From CAZLMW01 sp964560875 (GTDB lineage: Bacteria; Myxococcota_A; UBA9042), in NCBI GenBank assembly GCA_964560875.1, contig CAZLMW010000152.1, positions 1 through 16,978 of the forward strand: a stretch of DNA of 16,978 nucleotides. Reading direction: 5' to 3'. Numbering within the stretch: the stretch's first letter is position 1; each line of letters opens with the position of its first letter. The translations under genes were made by a program, and so were the position numbers. The notes under the pieces are model-generated. The model ran no database searches. It was given only the letters and a program-made list of their open reading frames with translations, and had not been told where the DNA came from. Below, piece by piece: positions 15,735 through 16,978 of the stretch.

Positions 15735-16898
15735 TCACAGCGCCGTTTGCAGATCGGCGAACGCAAGCGCACGAATTCCGTCGGCGAGCGCAAACGTGTG
15801 TTCACCGGCGTGAACAACGTCAAGCGAATCCAGTTTGAGCAGCTCCCGGGCTGCCCACATTGAGCGGGTCGTGCTGGGTGCGGTCGTCCGCTTGATCTCG
15901 AAACCGCGCCGCTTCATCCCATCCATGACCAGCAAGTCGAGTTCAGGCCCGGCGTGGGCCGCCCAGAAGTAGCAGTCCTCGGCAGGCGCGCCGAGGCGGC
16001 GGATGATCGCATCGAGGACGAAGCCTTCCCAGGTAGCGCCGACTTTGGGGTGGCCGTCGAGATCGAAGCGGGACGTGACGCCAAGCAGGGCGTGTGTGAT
16101 TCCTGAGTCGGCGATGTAGACCTTCGGCGTCTTCACTTGACGCTTGCCGAGGTTCGCGTGCCACGGCTGCAGGCTGTGGACGAGCAATGCGCCGGCCAAT
16201 GCATCGAGGTAGCGGCGAATCGTCGTGTGCGCCACGCCGAAGGCACGCCCGAGCTCGGAGTTGTTCAGCACCTGGCCGTGGTAGTGCGCGAGCATTCGCC
16301 AAAAACGGTGCATCGTGGCGCTGGGAATGCCGATGCCGAGCTGCGGCAGGTCCCGCTCGACGACTGTGCGGATGTAGTTGACGCGCCACTCGTAGCTCGC
16401 CTGATCTGAGTCGGCGAGGAACGCCCGCGGAAACGCCCCGCGCAGCCAGAGCCGGTCGACGTGGCTCTCACCAACCTCGTCGATCCCGAAGCCGGGCAGC
16501 TGATGGTAGGCGATTCGTCCAGCCAGGGACTCGGAGCTCTGGCGCAGCAGGTCGCGGGACGCGCTGCCGAGCAACAGGAAGCGGCACGGGCAAAGTGGCC
16601 TATCGATGAGAACACGGAGCACCGGGAACAGGTCCGCACGCCGCTGCACCTCGTCAATGACGACGAGGCCATCGAGCCTGCCCAACGCGAGCATTGGCTC
16701 GTGCAGGCGGGCGAGGTCATCGGGGTTTTCGAGGTCGAAGTGGGTGACGTTGCCAGCAAACGAGGCAGCAATATCGCGGGCCAAGGTCGTCTTGCCGACC
16801 TGCCGCGCGCCAAGCAGCGCAACCGCCGGATTGCGCCCCAACAGTTCGGACACTTTGCCGCGCTGAGCTCTTCGGTTAATGGGGTCTGCCATGAACAT
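15735..16898 (-). CDS. AAA_14 / DUF4143 ATP-binding protein
   Basis: A 387-aa cytoplasmic P-loop ATPase of the AAA_14-DUF4143 type, common in bacteria and archaea and of poorly known function. Walker A is G30-A-R-Q-V-G-K-T-T, Walker B is L-V-V-I-D-E (78-83), and the L-L-L-G-S-A-S strand (108-114) fits sensor 1. DUF4143 follows from about residue 150. It has a winged-helix-like segment N-N-S-E-L-G-R-A-F-G-V-A-H-T-T-I-R-R-Y-L (212-231), a conserved W-E-G-F-V (290-294), E-L-D-L-L-V (319-324) and F-E-I-K-R-T (333-338). The last three resemble the E, D and ExK residues of PD-(D/E)xK nuclease folds. Full length for the family. It is the only gene in its unit within the window. ATG 16898 and ATG 16892 are both possible starts; neither has a Shine-Dalgarno. 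Confidence 0.93.
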   Translation of the reverse strand: MFMADPINRRAQRGKVSELLGRNPAVALLGARQVGKTTLARDIAASFAGNVTHFDLENPDDLARLHEPMLALGRLDGLVVIDEVQRRADLFPVLRVLIDRPLCPCRFLLLGSASRDLLRQSSESLAGRIAYHQLPGFGIDEVGESHVDRLWLRGAFPRAFLADSDQASYEWRVNYIRTVVERDLPQLGIGIPSATMHRFWRMLAHYHGQVLNNSELGRAFGVAHTTIRRYLDALAGALLVHSLQPWHANLGKRQVKTPKVYIADSGITHALLGVTSRFDLDGHPKVGATWEGFVLDAIIRRLGAPAEDCYFWAAHAGPELDLLVMDGMKRRGFEIKRTTAPSTTRSMWAARELLKLDSLDVVHAGEHTFALADGIRALAFADLQTAL

Positions 16899-16900
16899 GA

Positions 16901-16929
16901 AATATGAGCGAGTGGCGCACAGATTTCAA
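16901..16929 (-). promoter_or_regulatory. Putative promoter of the AAA_14/DUF4143 gene
   Basis: On the minus strand: -35 TTGAAA (16924-16929), a 17-bp spacer, and -10 CATATT (16901-16906, 4 of 6 consensus). The -10 lies only 2 bp before ATG 16898, so transcription would begin inside or beyond that codon. Confidence 0.4.
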
Positions 16930-16978
16930 GAACGTCAGCGTGATCGGTTGTTCTGAATCGACTCCCGGCCACTGTAGC

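Overview
The window looks like GC-rich chromosomal DNA from a myxobacterium-like or related deltaproteobacterial lineage (Myxococcota or Bradymonadota type). This is an inference. It rests on the GC-rich codon use, on three secreted proteins built from a cysteine-rich repeat (roughly C-D-D-G-x-x-C-T-x-D-x-C-x(4-5)-G-C) that is common in those groups, and on a TPR envelope protein with two late hydrophobic segments. No rRNA, tRNA, CRISPR array or intact transposase was seen.

Layout. Positions 127-1719 (+) encode a 530-aa cysteine-rich lipoprotein. It converges on a 2457-aa giant (1773-9146, -), which I read as a lipoprotein with four seven-bladed beta-propeller-like domains, two C-type-lectin-like domains and cysteine-rich linkers between them. 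Upstream of the giant, on the same strand, is a TPR-like envelope protein (9231-10214, -). Divergent from that, across about 160 bp, is a 1270-aa cysteine-rich lipoprotein (10373-14185, +) with two repeat classes, one beta-sandwich-like domain and a C-terminal somatomedin-B-like domain. Immediately after its stop codon, in the same frame, lies the headless 3' end of what looks like a DUF1801 gene. It meets a convergent two-gene unit, an ArsR-type regulator followed by an SRPBCC/AHSA1 protein (15247 down to 14338, -), which has a readable promoter overlapped by a 9-bp inverted repeat. A gene-poor stretch (15248-15734) carries this promoter and a possible 165-bp inverted-repeat element. The window ends with an AAA_14/DUF4143 ATPase (15735-16898, -).

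How the genes may work together. Positions 127-14185 look like a cell-surface locus. Three predicted lipoproteins share the same disulfide-rich modules but carry different business domains (propellers and lectins; beta-sandwich and somatomedin B; a conserved C-terminal domain with a Ca-loop-like motif), plus one periplasm-facing or envelope TPR protein. Adhesion, prey or matrix binding, or surface scaffolding are plausible roles, but nothing in the sequence proves one. The ArsR/SRPBCC pair and the DUF4143 ATPase are separate, more ordinary modules. The DUF1801 remnant suggests that the surface locus was joined to the ArsR neighbourhood by a rearrangement.
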